DNA of 64,000 bases from Holophagae bacterium (GTDB lineage: Bacteria; Acidobacteriota; Holophagae; Acanthopleuribacterales; Acanthopleuribacteraceae): contig JAUIFE010000028.1 of NCBI GenBank assembly GCA_030429565.1, forward strand, positions 1 through 64,000, in the 5' to 3' direction. Positions within the stretch are counted from its first letter, which is position 1. Each line of letters starts with the position of its first letter. The notes beneath the pieces were generated by a model. The model made no database searches. It saw only the letters and a list, made by a program, of their open reading frames with translations, and was not told the origin of the DNA. The translations under genes and the position numbers were made by a program. Below are positions 52,392 to 61,426 of the stretch, one piece after another.

Positions 52392-52823
52392 GTCAAGGCC
52401 GGCGCGCTCGGAAAAAACCCAGCCAATGAACCTTTGACCTAAACTGAGCGTGTCTTGACGGCGCCAATCCCCCATCCGTTAGACGCCAATAGTTCGCAAA
52501 AAAGCATCGTTCATGCCGCATCCCTCATTTTAGGCCTGGCCCGCAAGGCCGGCCTTTGACATTATCAGCCGCTTCAACCCAAGTGATCGGCTCAGATGCG
52601 ATTTTTTTGTCAGGCCGGCGCTTTATCGCCGACGTCCTTGAACCTGCCTCAAGGTATCCATCCTAGCTGTTCCGTTAGCCGTTCCCCTTGACGGGCCGGA
52701 AAAGAAAGGACTTGAACCGACAAAAGGGGGTTCCTTGCCTGGCACACCAAAAAAGGCGGGGCACAAGGTCCCGCCTTTTCACCTGGAACACGCCGAACCC
52801 ATTGCGATCCAGCCGGTCTTGCG
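52392..52823. other. Intergenic region before the broken VCBS gene
   Basis: About 430 nt without a supported gene. A terminator lies at its right end, listed separately. Nothing else stands out. Confidence 0.55.
52750..52780. terminator. Bidirectional terminator
   Basis: AAAAGGCGGG and CCCGCCTTTT pair with a short loop and have A- and T-tracts on each side. It separates the PstS-like gene (plus) and the VCBS gene (minus). Confidence 0.88.
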
Positions 52824-54050
52824 TTAGGGGTTGGCCAACAACAAACGGGTTTGATTACCAGAGTGGAGCAGGTCTAAAAAGCCGTCGTTATTGAAATCGG
52901 CTACTTCAAAATCAAAGGTGGTCGGGGTATCGATGACGTTGGCCGAAGAAAACGTCCCATTGCCGTTACCCAGATAGATGTTGATGGTGGTGGTGCCTTC
53001 AATGGTAACGATATCCCTATGTCCGTCGTCATCCATATCGTGGATTTGGATTTTTCGCAAAGAGCCAGGATTAACCGCGGCAAACTCGGGCGTGCGGTAC
53101 TGTCCCCATGCTGTACGCCGTACCAAGACCATGTCGTCATAACCGTGATTGGCGACGACATCGCGAAAGCCGTCCCCATCAACATCCGCGACCGCGATCG
53201 AGGGGAAAGAAGTGTTGCCGGTGGGCGAAGTCACCAAGGTGATGGGACTTCCAAAGGAGCCTGATCCATTGTTTAGGCGCAAACGCAGGCGTCCGGCACC
53301 GTCGTGCAAAATGTCCAAATCGCCGTCGTTGTTCATGTCGGCCAGGGCCACCGAGCTGTTGCCGGTACCAACATACAGGGTGTTCAGGCGAAACCCGGAG
53401 CCGCTTCGTTTAACGCCGATGGTGATGGTGTCGTCACCGGTGTTGGCGGTGACAAAATCGTCGCGGCCGTCGCCGTTCAAATCGCCGACCACCAATTCGC
53501 GTGGACCGTCACCCGTACTGTAGAAGGACCAGTTCTGCCAGTTGCTATGGCCCCAGCGAATACGGACACGATCTTTATTTAAGTTGGTGGCCATGATATC
53601 GGTGATACCGTCGTTGTTAAAATCGCCCATTTTGATGGCGGTAGGACCGTCACCCATGGTGCGGGTTTGGGTGTTGTAGAAGGAGCCGGAACTGGTACCC
53701 AAACGAGAAACCATTTGGTCGATGCCGAATTAGCAGGCCACGAAATCAACATTTTGCCCGCCGTTAAGCCGGCCAACGTCGAGCCCCGTAAGCGGATGGG
53801 TCTGAGTCTCCCAGGCCGTGGAAGTGATAAAGCACAGATCCCCGTCCTGTTGGACGCCGTCACCACAGCTCGGCGCTTTTCGAGCGTCCGGCCCGTTTTG
53901 GATAAAGGATTCGCCGGCGGCGGTTTCGGTGAGGGGTTCTTCCCAGTAAATGACCCCTTCGCGCGGCTCTTGGGCGAAGGCGGCGAGGCCGGCAAGAACA
54001 AACATACAACTGAGCGTAAGAAACAAAGAACGACATTGATTGCTTTTCAT
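52824..54050 (-). pseudogene. Exported VCBS/FG-GAP repeat protein interrupted by an in-frame TAA
   Basis: The two open segments are in the same frame. The first encodes a signal peptide (ends near AAFAQ, about 27), a linker with CGDGVQQDGDLCF and the start of the repeats. The second holds about six FG-GAP-like repeats with calcium-binding phrases (DFNNDGITD, DLNGDGRDD, DMNNDGDLD, DVDGDGFRD, DMDDDGHRD, DFNNDGFLD). A TAA at 53730-53732 falls between NVDFVAC and FGIDQMVSRLG, in the middle of a repeat. Re-initiation at Met (53714) would yield a repeat domain without a signal peptide. In other genomes such repeats make extracellular beta-propellers. The lesion is a nonsense mutation or sequencing error. 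Confidence 0.75.
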
Positions 54051-54204
54051 AACGTACTCCGTGAAAGTTGGTGAGCGAGGGAACCAGACGCTTTAGGAAC
54101 GCCGAGTTCCGTCGGTGAAACCACGGGGTGACTGATGACACGGGAGCAGCCCGGCGTCACCCAAGTGGGATTGCCCCTTCAACGAAGCGACCTTTTTGTT
54201 CCTC

Positions 54205-54879
54205 TCATTCACGGTGTCTTTTTGGCCGAGTGCAGCATGAAACCACACAGAATTCGTTTGATTCCCATGCGTACGTCGTATTACCGCGCCGCCATTTTCG
54301 TAAAGCGAAAGCTAAGCGCGGTGAGTGTCCCAGGCCTCTTTGCCGATCAGCACCAACGCGACCCCTTCCAAGGCGCTGAAACAGGCCCCGACGATGGTAA
54401 AAAACCAGCGTACCGCTGAAGTACAAGTCGTGGAAGGTACCGGAGATGCCGCCGACCAGATAAATGCCGGCCGCCAAAAAAACGGCGTGCGTGGCCAAGG
54501 CTGTATTGACCAAACCCAGGTTGGCGAAGATGAAAGCCAAGGCGGTAATGGCAAAGATCTAAAAGAAACCTTCGACCCACAGTTGCACAACCCGTCGGCG
54601 CCAATACGCCATGATCGCCAGGGGCGCGCACGCGCCGTAGAAAAAGCCCGCGCCATAAAGCAAACCAACCGCAATCGGGGAACCGGAAATCATCAAGATC
54701 CTCATCGAAGGCAACACCACCCACGCGAGGAAGAGGTATGGTCTCGCCAAGCCGGTTTTGCCAAAGCAAAAAGTAAAGGGCCGAGCGGACGGATCTGCCG
54801 ATACAGAGGCTTCGATCCGTTCACAGAAAGCGAAAATGACTGAAGCAAGACAGGTATTATAAATTTCGAGCCAAGGCAC
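54205..54879 (-). pseudogene. Decayed heme-copper oxidase (qNor/NorB-like) remnant
   Basis: Fragments in more than one frame read like the membrane part of a quinol nitric oxide reductase: AYWRRRVVQLWVEGFF, a TAG at 54559-54561 (probably from GAG), then FANLGLVNTALATHAVF, YLVGGISGTFHDLYFSGT, a frameshift near 54410, then FTIVGACFSALEGVALVLIGKEAWDTHRA and another TAG (54312-54314). The order and spacing follow the family, but the catalytic helices before and after are missing. About 150 codons survive out of an expected 750. It shows past loss of a nitric oxide-handling enzyme. Confidence 0.6.
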
Positions 54880-54964
54880 TAAAGCCAGGCGACATTAAAA
54901 TTACGATCCCATTGTGTTGATTCCAGAATTGAGCGATTCGGGAGGATGAAATCGTGCAAGTATA

Positions 54965-55001
54965 GACGTTTCCTGAGTCAAGGTTTGACGCAGGAAACGT
55001 C
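54965..55001. repeat. Perfect 11-bp inverted repeat
   Basis: GACGTTTCCTG (54965-54975) and its exact complement (54991-55001) are separated by 15 nt, just before interspersed repeat copy A. No T-tract follows. Confidence 0.6.
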
Positions 55002-55013
55002 AAGCGTTGGTGC

Positions 55014-55150
55014 GAAACGTGTTGGAAAAAGCGGACCGGGATCGCGCACGACGCGTACTGACAAGTACGGCGAGCATTTTTACGAGACGTTGCAGGCCGG
55101 TAGGTTGTGCGATTTCGCCGCCAAGAATCGCTTAGTTCAGGTTCTAGACC
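55014..55150. repeat. Interspersed repeat, copy A
   Basis: Shares TGTTGGAAAAAGCGGACC, CAAGTA, CGAGAC and the GCGATTTCGCCG-type block with copy C in the same order. Two small stems (AGACC/GGTCT and GTCTCC/GGAGAC) sit at its right edge. Confidence 0.6.
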
Positions 55151-55265
55151 GCAGAGGTCTCCACTGGAGACACGCACACCGGTTGCGTTCCTTAGCCGGT
55201 ATCTAACTTAATACCTAAGAAGTGCGATAAATGCGTTACATATCAATCAAAGGCCTGATGTCAAA

Positions 55266-55345
55266 CAGCTTGAAAAAGCGGAGCGGAGCGCGCAGCACAC
55301 GCATCCACCGGGTGCCTGGCGCATTTTTACAACCTGTAGCGACCC
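55266..55345. repeat. Interspersed repeat, copy B (partial)
   Basis: Matches the left half of copies A and C through CTTGAAAAAGCGGA and GCGCATTTTTAC, then diverges. It is a shortened or decayed copy. Confidence 0.45.
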
Positions 55346-55430
55346 CGAGTCTTCGCAAAAACTGTCGCTGGTTTGGCGCCTTTTCCCTAGATTGACCGCT
55401 TCGGGAGCATTAAATCACCCAACGTGTGGA

Positions 55431-55567
55431 TGCGATACCTGTTGGAAAAAGCGGACCAAGTCCGCCTTCGGCACGTACTGCCAAGTAAGGCGCGTATCTT
55501 GTCGAGACTTGGCAGCCCAACAGATTGTACGATTTCGCCGTCTAGAATTGCTTCGCTTAGGTCTCTG
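55431..55567. repeat. Interspersed repeat, copy C
   Basis: Same length and order of blocks as copy A, in the same orientation: TGTTGGAAAAAGCGGACC, GTACTGCCAAGTA, GTCGAGACTTGGCAG, TACGATTTCGCCGTCTAGAA. Confidence 0.6.
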
Positions 55568-56214
55568 TCTAACTGCAGACACTGACCAAAAAAGCGCCAT
55601 AACTCACGGTGGTTTTCGCTAACGCTCTGGGCTGCAACAGCCCGGAACAATGCTAGCCGCACCCAACAGGCACGCCTCCGCATCCCCCAAGCCATTTCAA
55701 TACAGACCTTTAGCTGAATCCTCTTACGCTTTTCTCATCTCTTGGGGCTGACTTACCTGCAATACTATCAATTGCGCGACAGCTACATTGACGGAACGTT
55801 AAATGCAACCAGGAAAAAACCATGGCGCAAATTATCAAACAAACCCTGGTCTTGCCAATGAGGTCAGCACGCTCTCTGTCGTCTCTTGAACAATCTCCCC
55901 TTCCTTCGCCTAAGACGAAAGCGACCAAACGCGCAAAAGAACAACAATGGTCGGAAAATTTCAACGTTTCGCCCCTCTCCAAGCAAACCATTTAAAACCA
56001 GCATTTTAGAAACATATCGCTTCATTAACAAACATTCGACGCACCTTTGCTAACGCGCTGTTTCTGCGGTCGGCTAAATTTAGGGCCAGTTGAGGCGCGG
56101 TCAGCCTGGCTGCCAAAACAACGCATCCTCCAACGGGATATCACTCAGCTCAGTAGCATCGGCCCCCTCGACACCGAGACATCTACGCTTTGCAAGGCAT
56201 CAGGAAGGTGATTC

Positions 56215-56475
56215 ATGAGTTTTCAGACAAAAGCATTACTTAAATCTGCATTAAAAAATCTTATTTTGGATATAATTGATGATGAAGATTTAACCGATCT
56301 TAATGATACCGATCATTTTGAAAACGACCTCGACATGGACTCCTTACAGGGAACCAGCCTATTAATTCATATGGAACGGTTGTTTAAAATCAAGCTTAAC
56401 CATCAAGAATTGCTTAAGCTGTTTAATCTTTCTTTACTGGCAGACAGGCTATGGGCAGATCTTCAGGAAAGTTAA
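56215..56475 (+). CDS. Acyl/peptidyl carrier protein
   Basis: An 86-residue carrier protein. The phosphopantetheine site is present as LDMDSLQG, with the acceptor Ser at about 44, and four helices surround it. It is acidic, as usual. Its codon use is more AT-rich than the housekeeping genes. AGGAAGGTG lies upstream of the ATG. The next gene, 405 nt away, encodes a PqqD-like protein and the gap holds a repeat, so membership of the peptide locus is plausible but unproven. No adenylation or ketosynthase gene is adjacent. Confidence 0.85.
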   Translation: MSFQTKALLKSALKNLILDIIDDEDLTDLNDTDHFENDLDMDSLQGTSLLIHMERLFKIKLNHQELLKLFNLSLLADRLWADLQES

Positions 56476-56880
56476 AACAAATAAAGACAAACTTAAACCT
56501 GAACTAAGCGAAAATGACGAATGAATACTCGTAACCCACTTCGCCAAAATTCTTTGAAAAAGCACCGGTGCCGCACCCGGCGTCTACCGGTAGGAAGATA
56601 AGCTTTTTTGAGATGTTATAGCTCAGTAGTTTATGCTATTTCGCTGTCAAGAGTTGCTTTGCATAGGTGAAGGGTGCGTCATGCATTCGGCGGCCAATCG
56701 CCCGCATATTCCCTAACACTTCATTTCAGATTCCAAATTTAATTCATCCCCACTTATCGCCGACTCGGGAGCAAAAGCAAGGTTCACAAAGACGAAACAC
56801 ATTCCCAGCAGACCCAAAGTATCACTTTTCACATTTATAACTATCTAAAAAAACCACTTTCTCATACAAGGAGATCAGCA
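56476..56880. other. Gap between the carrier-protein and PqqD-like genes
   Basis: About 400 nt with no gene. It contains interspersed repeat copy D. AAGGAG lies 8 nt before the PqqD-like ATG. No terminator is visible after the carrier-protein gene. Confidence 0.55.
56551..56670. repeat. Interspersed repeat, copy D (divergent)
   Basis: Follows the order of copies A and C: TTTGAAAAAGC, then TTTTTTGAGATGTT, then ATTTCGCTGTCAAGAGTTGCTT. It is the most diverged copy. Confidence 0.45.
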
Positions 56881-57153
56881 ATGAAAGGCAACCCCAAAAA
56901 AATCGATGTCGTGATTGTGAACGACGAGGCAGAATCAGCATCCATCTTGAATCCCATGAGTGGCCATATCTTTATCACGAACTCAATCGGGAAGCGCGTT
57001 ATGGAGCTAGCCAACGGGGAACACAGTTTAGAGACTATTGCGACTGAGATTTCCAAATCTTTTAAGGGCGCCTCACAAAACCAAATCCAAAAAGACATTG
57101 GCGTCTTTTTAGAAAATTGCACGAACAAGCAATTGGTTCAATGGGTGTCATGA
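56881..57153 (+). CDS. PqqD-like RiPP recognition element protein
   Basis: A 90-residue PqqD-family protein, the small winged-helix module that binds leader peptides and delivers them to modifying enzymes. Family features: a beta hairpin (SASILNPMSGHIFITNSIGKRVMELANGEHS) with the typical N-x-x-G-x-x-V-x-x-L pattern, then helices ending in FLENCTNKQLVQWV. It corresponds in size and position to lasso B1 proteins. AAGGAG lies 8 nt before the ATG. The precursors in this locus carry the Y-x-x-P-x-L motif such proteins bind. It is the first gene of a co-directional run. Confidence 0.85.
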   Translation: MKGNPKKIDVVIVNDEAESASILNPMSGHIFITNSIGKRVMELANGEHSLETIATEISKSFKGASQNQIQKDIGVFLENCTNKQLVQWVS

Positions 57154-57165
57154 AGGAGTGTCGTT

Positions 57166-57636
57166 TTGGTAAGTACACGCTGTATTGACATCCTACACGA
57201 GGACGACGGTATTCGCATTGAAGAAGACACGAATCTCTTTGGCTCCGGGTACGTGAAACGGAGTTACCTAGCATGGCGCGAGAATTTCCAGGTAAAAACG
57301 CCGCCGCGCAGCTTTAATACCTCACTCACCTTGGTGCCCTTCCCGCTCGGAACCAAGCCGTGGTACCTGACCACTTTAGACCGCGACGGCAAACCCCAAA
57401 CCCAAGTCCTAAAGCCACATCACTACACCTACCTACCACCAAAAACGGCATTTGTTTTAGCCATTGACGGTGCAGGCGTGTTGCAACTTTATGCGCCGGT
57501 CATCGCGGGCATTAAAGGGATGGACGAAACGAGCCTACCACCCGATTTCTTTGATCGCTTGCAGCCGGCACCACCGCTTAACCCGAAGGGTCACGTCACG
57601 CACGGACCCGTTGCGCCGGCGCACACCCTGGCCTGA
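57166..57636 (+). CDS. Unknown protein of the peptide locus
   Basis: A 156-residue protein I do not recognise. It is probably cytoplasmic, with several beta strands and no signal peptide: YLAWRENFQVKTPPRSF, LTLVPFPLGTKPWYL, HHYTYLPPKTAFVLAIDG. The C-terminal 30 residues are Pro- and His-rich (GHVTHGPVAPAH). The TTG start has AGGAG about 9 nt upstream. It lies 12 nt after the PqqD-like gene, so it is co-translated with it and probably part of precursor maturation. Confidence 0.7.
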   Translation: MVSTRCIDILHEDDGIRIEEDTNLFGSGYVKRSYLAWRENFQVKTPPRSFNTSLTLVPFPLGTKPWYLTTLDRDGKPQTQVLKPHHYTYLPPKTAFVLAIDGAGVLQLYAPVIAGIKGMDETSLPPDFFDRLQPAPPLNPKGHVTHGPVAPAHTLA

Positions 57637-57732
57637 TCCAGGAACCGTAAGCAGTACCATCGGGTCGTTCCGATCCAAAAACGAAGCTGAAAGCAGTTGG
57701 TTCAATTTGCTCGCTAACAAAGGGAGAGCCAT

Positions 57733-58635
57733 ATGGTCATTAAAGCCACAGGAATTACAAAAACCTACGGACGCGGCAAAAGCGAAGTCAAAGCCCTCAA
57801 AGGGGTCAACCTCGAGGTGGACGAGGGCGAGATGTTCTGCTTGGTCGGCCCCAATGGAGCAGGAAAAACAACCTTGGTCCGTATTCTCGGAACCCAACTA
57901 CGCCGAAGCTCGGGAACTGTTGCGATCCTAAATCACGATTTAGATCGCGATACAGCGAAGATTCGCGCCAATATTGCGGTGGTGCCCCAGGGCGCATCAC
58001 CGGATCCCGGGCTTAAGGTTTGGGAACACATTTATTACTACCTCATGGTTTGCGGTCTGACCGCAGGACAGGCTAAAAAAGCAACGCGCGAGACGCTCCG
58101 AGTACTGGGATTAGATGCCAAAGCGAAGGCACGTGTTTCCACGCTTTCCGGCGGCATGCAGCGGCGGGTTTTGCTGGGCATGGCCTTGGCTTCACCCGCA
58201 CGCCTGCTGCTCCTAGACGAACCCACGATAGCCTTGGATCCAATCATCCGCCGTCAGACCTGGGAACTCCTTCGCGATCTTAAACGGCACAAAACGATCA
58301 TCTTAACCACGCATTCAATGGAAGAGGTGGAAGCACTCGCCGACCGCGTTGCGGTGATTAAAGAGGGTTCCATTATCGCGGTCGGCAGTCCGCGAGAACT
58401 GTGCAACATGATTCCCGGCGAGAAAAAAATCGTGCTACAGGACCAAAATTTACCCAAAGAGACTTTAGCCGGTTTGGGCCAGGTCGCCCAACTTCACAAT
58501 AAGTGGGCGGTTTTTCCTCACAACAACCAAGCTCTGGCCGACTTATGTCAGCTAGCTATTGGCCGGAACATGGAGTTCTCGGTTTACAACGCTACCTTGG
58601 AAGATGCCTTTGTCCATATGGTCGCCGGTCACTAA
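57733..58635 (+). CDS. ABC exporter ATP-binding protein of the peptide locus
   Basis: A 300-residue ABC-2 type ATPase. Walker A is GPNGAGKTT (about 39-47), the signature is TLSGGMQRR, Walker B is LLLLDEPTIALDP and the switch His is in TTHSME. The last about 80 residues form an accessory domain common in drug and peptide exporters. AAGGGAG lies upstream of the ATG. It is followed by the permease gene and by protease and precursor genes, so it probably exports the mature peptide or provides immunity. Confidence 0.9.
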   Translation: MVIKATGITKTYGRGKSEVKALKGVNLEVDEGEMFCLVGPNGAGKTTLVRILGTQLRRSSGTVAILNHDLDRDTAKIRANIAVVPQGASPDPGLKVWEHIYYYLMVCGLTAGQAKKATRETLRVLGLDAKAKARVSTLSGGMQRRVLLGMALASPARLLLLDEPTIALDPIIRRQTWELLRDLKRHKTIILTTHSMEEVEALADRVAVIKEGSIIAVGSPRELCNMIPGEKKIVLQDQNLPKETLAGLGQVAQLHNKWAVFPHNNQALADLCQLAIGRNMEFSVYNATLEDAFVHMVAGH

Positions 58636-58684
58636 TGCGATCCGATTACCTGCCTCAGCTTCCCGGTCTTCAAGGAGTCTTTGA

Positions 58685-59419
58685 ATGAACAGCCTGCGCC
58701 ATCTTTACGCCCTCACGATGATGTTTCTAAAGCCGACTATTCGCGAGCCGATCTTGCTGATTTTGGTATCCCTGCTGCCTCTATCCTTTTTTCTTGTGTT
58801 CTACTTAATTGGGGGACGGGCCTTGAGTACGCAGGTCCTGATCGGTGTTTTGGTTGTGTTTATGGTTAACGTCGGGATCATCCAACTACCGCAACTATCG
58901 GTATCCTACAAAGCACGCCGGCTTCAGGAAATGTACATTGCCTCACCGATTGGGCCAATGGTGTACGCTTCAAGTTTGGGATTGTCGCGATTAGCCTATG
59001 TTGGTCCTGGTGTCCTTGTTTTAATCATTTACCTGTTGAGCGCCGGCGTCATTCTGCCAACCATGCTCCCGATGACCTTGCTTATTCTAACGATCGCCTG
59101 GTTCGCCGGAGTCCTCATTGGTTTCACCATTTCCCTGGTGGTCTCCGACTTATACAAAATCAGTATGATCGCTAATCTTGCCGGCATGGTTTTCTCCGTC
59201 ATTCCGCCCGTTTATTACCCACTCGACTTAGTACCACCCAAATGGCAATGGCTCGCCATGCTGATACCGACAACGCATGCCGCGCAACTGTTGCGCGTTG
59301 TCAACGGCCTGGCGGATAGCACGGCGGCGATGATGACGCTCCATGCAGCGGCCTTGGTGGGAACCTGCCTCATCTGTCTGACAATTGTTTCACGCCGCAT
59401 GAAATGGCAGGAGGTCTAA
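58685..59419 (+). CDS. ABC-2 type exporter permease of the peptide locus
   Basis: A 244-residue membrane protein with six predicted helices and the conserved end region VFSVIPPVYYPLDLVPPKWQW of ABC-2 permeases. AAGGAG lies 8 nt before the ATG. It is the partner of the preceding ATPase and ends 1 nt before the S15-type hydrolase gene, so the three are one transcript. Confidence 0.88.
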   Translation: MNSLRHLYALTMMFLKPTIREPILLILVSLLPLSFFLVFYLIGGRALSTQVLIGVLVVFMVNVGIIQLPQLSVSYKARRLQEMYIASPIGPMVYASSLGLSRLAYVGPGVLVLIIYLLSAGVILPTMLPMTLLILTIAWFAGVLIGFTISLVVSDLYKISMIANLAGMVFSVIPPVYYPLDLVPPKWQWLAMLIPTTHAAQLLRVVNGLADSTAAMMTLHAAALVGTCLICLTIVSRRMKWQEV

Positions 59420-59420
59420 G

Positions 59421-61184
59421 GTGACAGAAACGATACTAGCGCCCGTCGCAGCAAACCACCAACGTATCCTTCTAGGCCAACAGGTCCCCATGCGAGACAA
59501 CACCAAGCTCCGTACCGATGTGTATCTGCCTGCATCGCCTGACTCGGCGGCGGCCGTTTTGATTCGCTCCCCCTACGGTATTCGCAAAGGTATGTACCTG
59601 AGGATGGGCAAAAAGTTGAGCGATGCGGGTTTTTGCGTCATCTTGCAGGAGATGCGGTGTTTCACCCAAGACACCGCCAACACGAGCCTCGATCAAGGAG
59701 AAGCCGAAGACTGTTACGATACCTTGGCCTGGCTTGCCACCCGTGATTGGTGCAATGGCACAGTCGGCTTTTTCGGGATTTCCATTTCGGCTTTTTCCGC
59801 CTTCCGCGCCTACGACGGCCCGGTTCCCGAAGGGATCCACCTCACCGGCATTACCTCCCTCGGCGGCATCATCTCACCGGCGAGCTGCCTTTTTCCAGGC
59901 GGGGCCCTGCGCTTGCATTGGTTCCTCCCCTGGAGTGCGATGATGGACCCCCACATCGGCATGCGTGAACAGGGCGGCAACAATAGCTGGCACAGCCTAC
60001 CGTGGTCACAATTGTTGGGGCCAAACTATCGCGAATCGATAGCAAAACTCGATGCAAAACCGATGCTCTGGCGCCGCTTTGAGAACGATGGGCTCGAACA
60101 GCTTCAAGCACCCCCAACCACTTATGTTCCATCTCGCCAAAAGGCGCAAGCCGGTCTACTGATCTCTGGTTTCTACGATGCTTTTCTCGACGAAACCTTG
60201 ATGGCCTATCAGCGTCTTAACGACGCAGCCAAAGCACAGGTCAATTTGATCATCGGCCCCTGGGACCACCAATCACTTTTCTTTTCGTTGGCCGGGGTGG
60301 CGATCCCACCAGGGCCCTGTACCGAAACGCAGCCCCTCGACATCATGCAGGTAGTGACGCATTGGTTCGCCGAGCGCCATCAACAAAAGAGCAGATTGCC
60401 CTTCAGCTTACCGCCGGTATTGGTGTTCCTGCAAAGTCGGCAAATCTGGCTGGAAGGCACATCATTCCCCTTGCCAGGCACCCAATGTACGCGCTGGTAC
60501 CTCGCGGCCGGCGACTCAGAAGCCCACAGCGCACGCTCGGGCATGCTCTCCCCTTACCGAGCAACAGAAAAAGGCAGCGCGCGTTTCGTCAGCAATGTTA
60601 CCGACCCGGTTCCCACCAACGGCGGCGCTTTGTGGGCTTTTGGCAATCGCTGGGCGACAGGACCGCTCCAGCAACCTCACTTTGGCCGTCGCAACGATGT
60701 GCCGACCTTCACCACCGAAGTACTACCGACCGCGCTTGCGGTGATCGGCGTAGTGGAACTCGAAGTTTGGGTTGGCAGCGCGGAACCCAGTGCCGATTTT
60801 GCAGTCAAGTTGGTGGAGGTGGCACCAACAGGAGAAGCCACGCTTGTGCAGGACGGCATATTGCGCACAAAACGACCGGACGGTTACGGACCAAACGACC
60901 CTTTCCTGATCCGAGTCAACATCGGTGCCTGTGCTCATATCTTTGCCGCCGGTGGACGCATCGGACTGGAGATTGCAGGCAGTAACTTTCCAAAATACGA
61001 AACCCATCCCTTTTCAGGCTCACTTTCGGACCAAATGGTCCAAACCGTCTTCTACGGTCCCAACCACCGGTCGAGCCTGCTACTTCCGGTGGTGGATCTG
61101 GCCACGCAAAAAGCGTGGCGTGACCCCGCATTTTTAATAACCAAAAGACAAGCGGAAATCCCTGGAGGGGCACCACCGCATTAG
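59421..61184 (+). CDS. CocE/NonD (S15 peptidase-like) alpha/beta-hydrolase
   Basis: A 587-residue hydrolase of the X-Pro dipeptidyl-peptidase/CocE family. The alpha/beta-hydrolase core has nucleophile Ser121 in GFFGISISA, Asp at about 253 in SGFYDAFLDE and His at about 283 in GPWDHQS, so the triad is present. The residue after the Ser is Ile rather than the usual Tyr or Trp. The C-terminal 200 residues form the jelly-roll domain of the family. There is no signal peptide. The GTG start lies 1 nt after the permease stop. Members cleave peptides after Pro or hydrolyse esters and amides. The precursor tails are Pro-rich, so trimming or inactivation of the peptide is a reasonable but unproven role. 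Confidence 0.85.
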   Translation: MTETILAPVAANHQRILLGQQVPMRDNTKLRTDVYLPASPDSAAAVLIRSPYGIRKGMYLRMGKKLSDAGFCVILQEMRCFTQDTANTSLDQGEAEDCYDTLAWLATRDWCNGTVGFFGISISAFSAFRAYDGPVPEGIHLTGITSLGGIISPASCLFPGGALRLHWFLPWSAMMDPHIGMREQGGNNSWHSLPWSQLLGPNYRESIAKLDAKPMLWRRFENDGLEQLQAPPTTYVPSRQKAQAGLLISGFYDAFLDETLMAYQRLNDAAKAQVNLIIGPWDHQSLFFSLAGVAIPPGPCTETQPLDIMQVVTHWFAERHQQKSRLPFSLPPVLVFLQSRQIWLEGTSFPLPGTQCTRWYLAAGDSEAHSARSGMLSPYRATEKGSARFVSNVTDPVPTNGGALWAFGNRWATGPLQQPHFGRRNDVPTFTTEVLPTALAVIGVVELEVWVGSAEPSADFAVKLVEVAPTGEATLVQDGILRTKRPDGYGPNDPFLIRVNIGACAHIFAAGGRIGLEIAGSNFPKYETHPFSGSLSDQMVQTVFYGPNHRSSLLLPVVDLATQKAWRDPAFLITKRQAEIPGGAPPH

Positions 61185-61426
61185 CGAGGAACCCACTTCG
61201 ATAATTACCCCGATTCGATGCATGGGCATTTGAAACGGAATCCTACTGCAAACGAGGCCGTCGCACCGGAATCGCCACCGGAATGATCCGCCATGGGCGT
61301 GACTGGCATTCGCGTTGGCACTAAGCCTAACCAGAAATAGCGCATTACTTAACCGACAAACCAAGTAACCATCGGGCACACGTCACGTGGCGTATGTATC
61401 AGATGGCCATATTTAGGAGTACTATT

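Larger units (their letters stand above)
54880..56214. other. Repeat-rich non-coding region
   Basis: About 1.3 kb with no supported gene. It contains a perfect 11-bp inverted repeat (54965-55001), small stems at 55146-55171 and three degenerate copies of one interspersed repeat. Reading frames of 86-106 codons here are translations of the repeat and share phrases between copies, so I do not call them genes. AGGAAGG near the right end serves the carrier-protein gene. Confidence 0.6.

Noticed and set aside
54857..55695. Small proteins of 86-106 residues at 54.9-55.7 kb
   Set aside because: They are translations of the interspersed repeat and share phrases between copies on both strands, so they are repeat artefacts.
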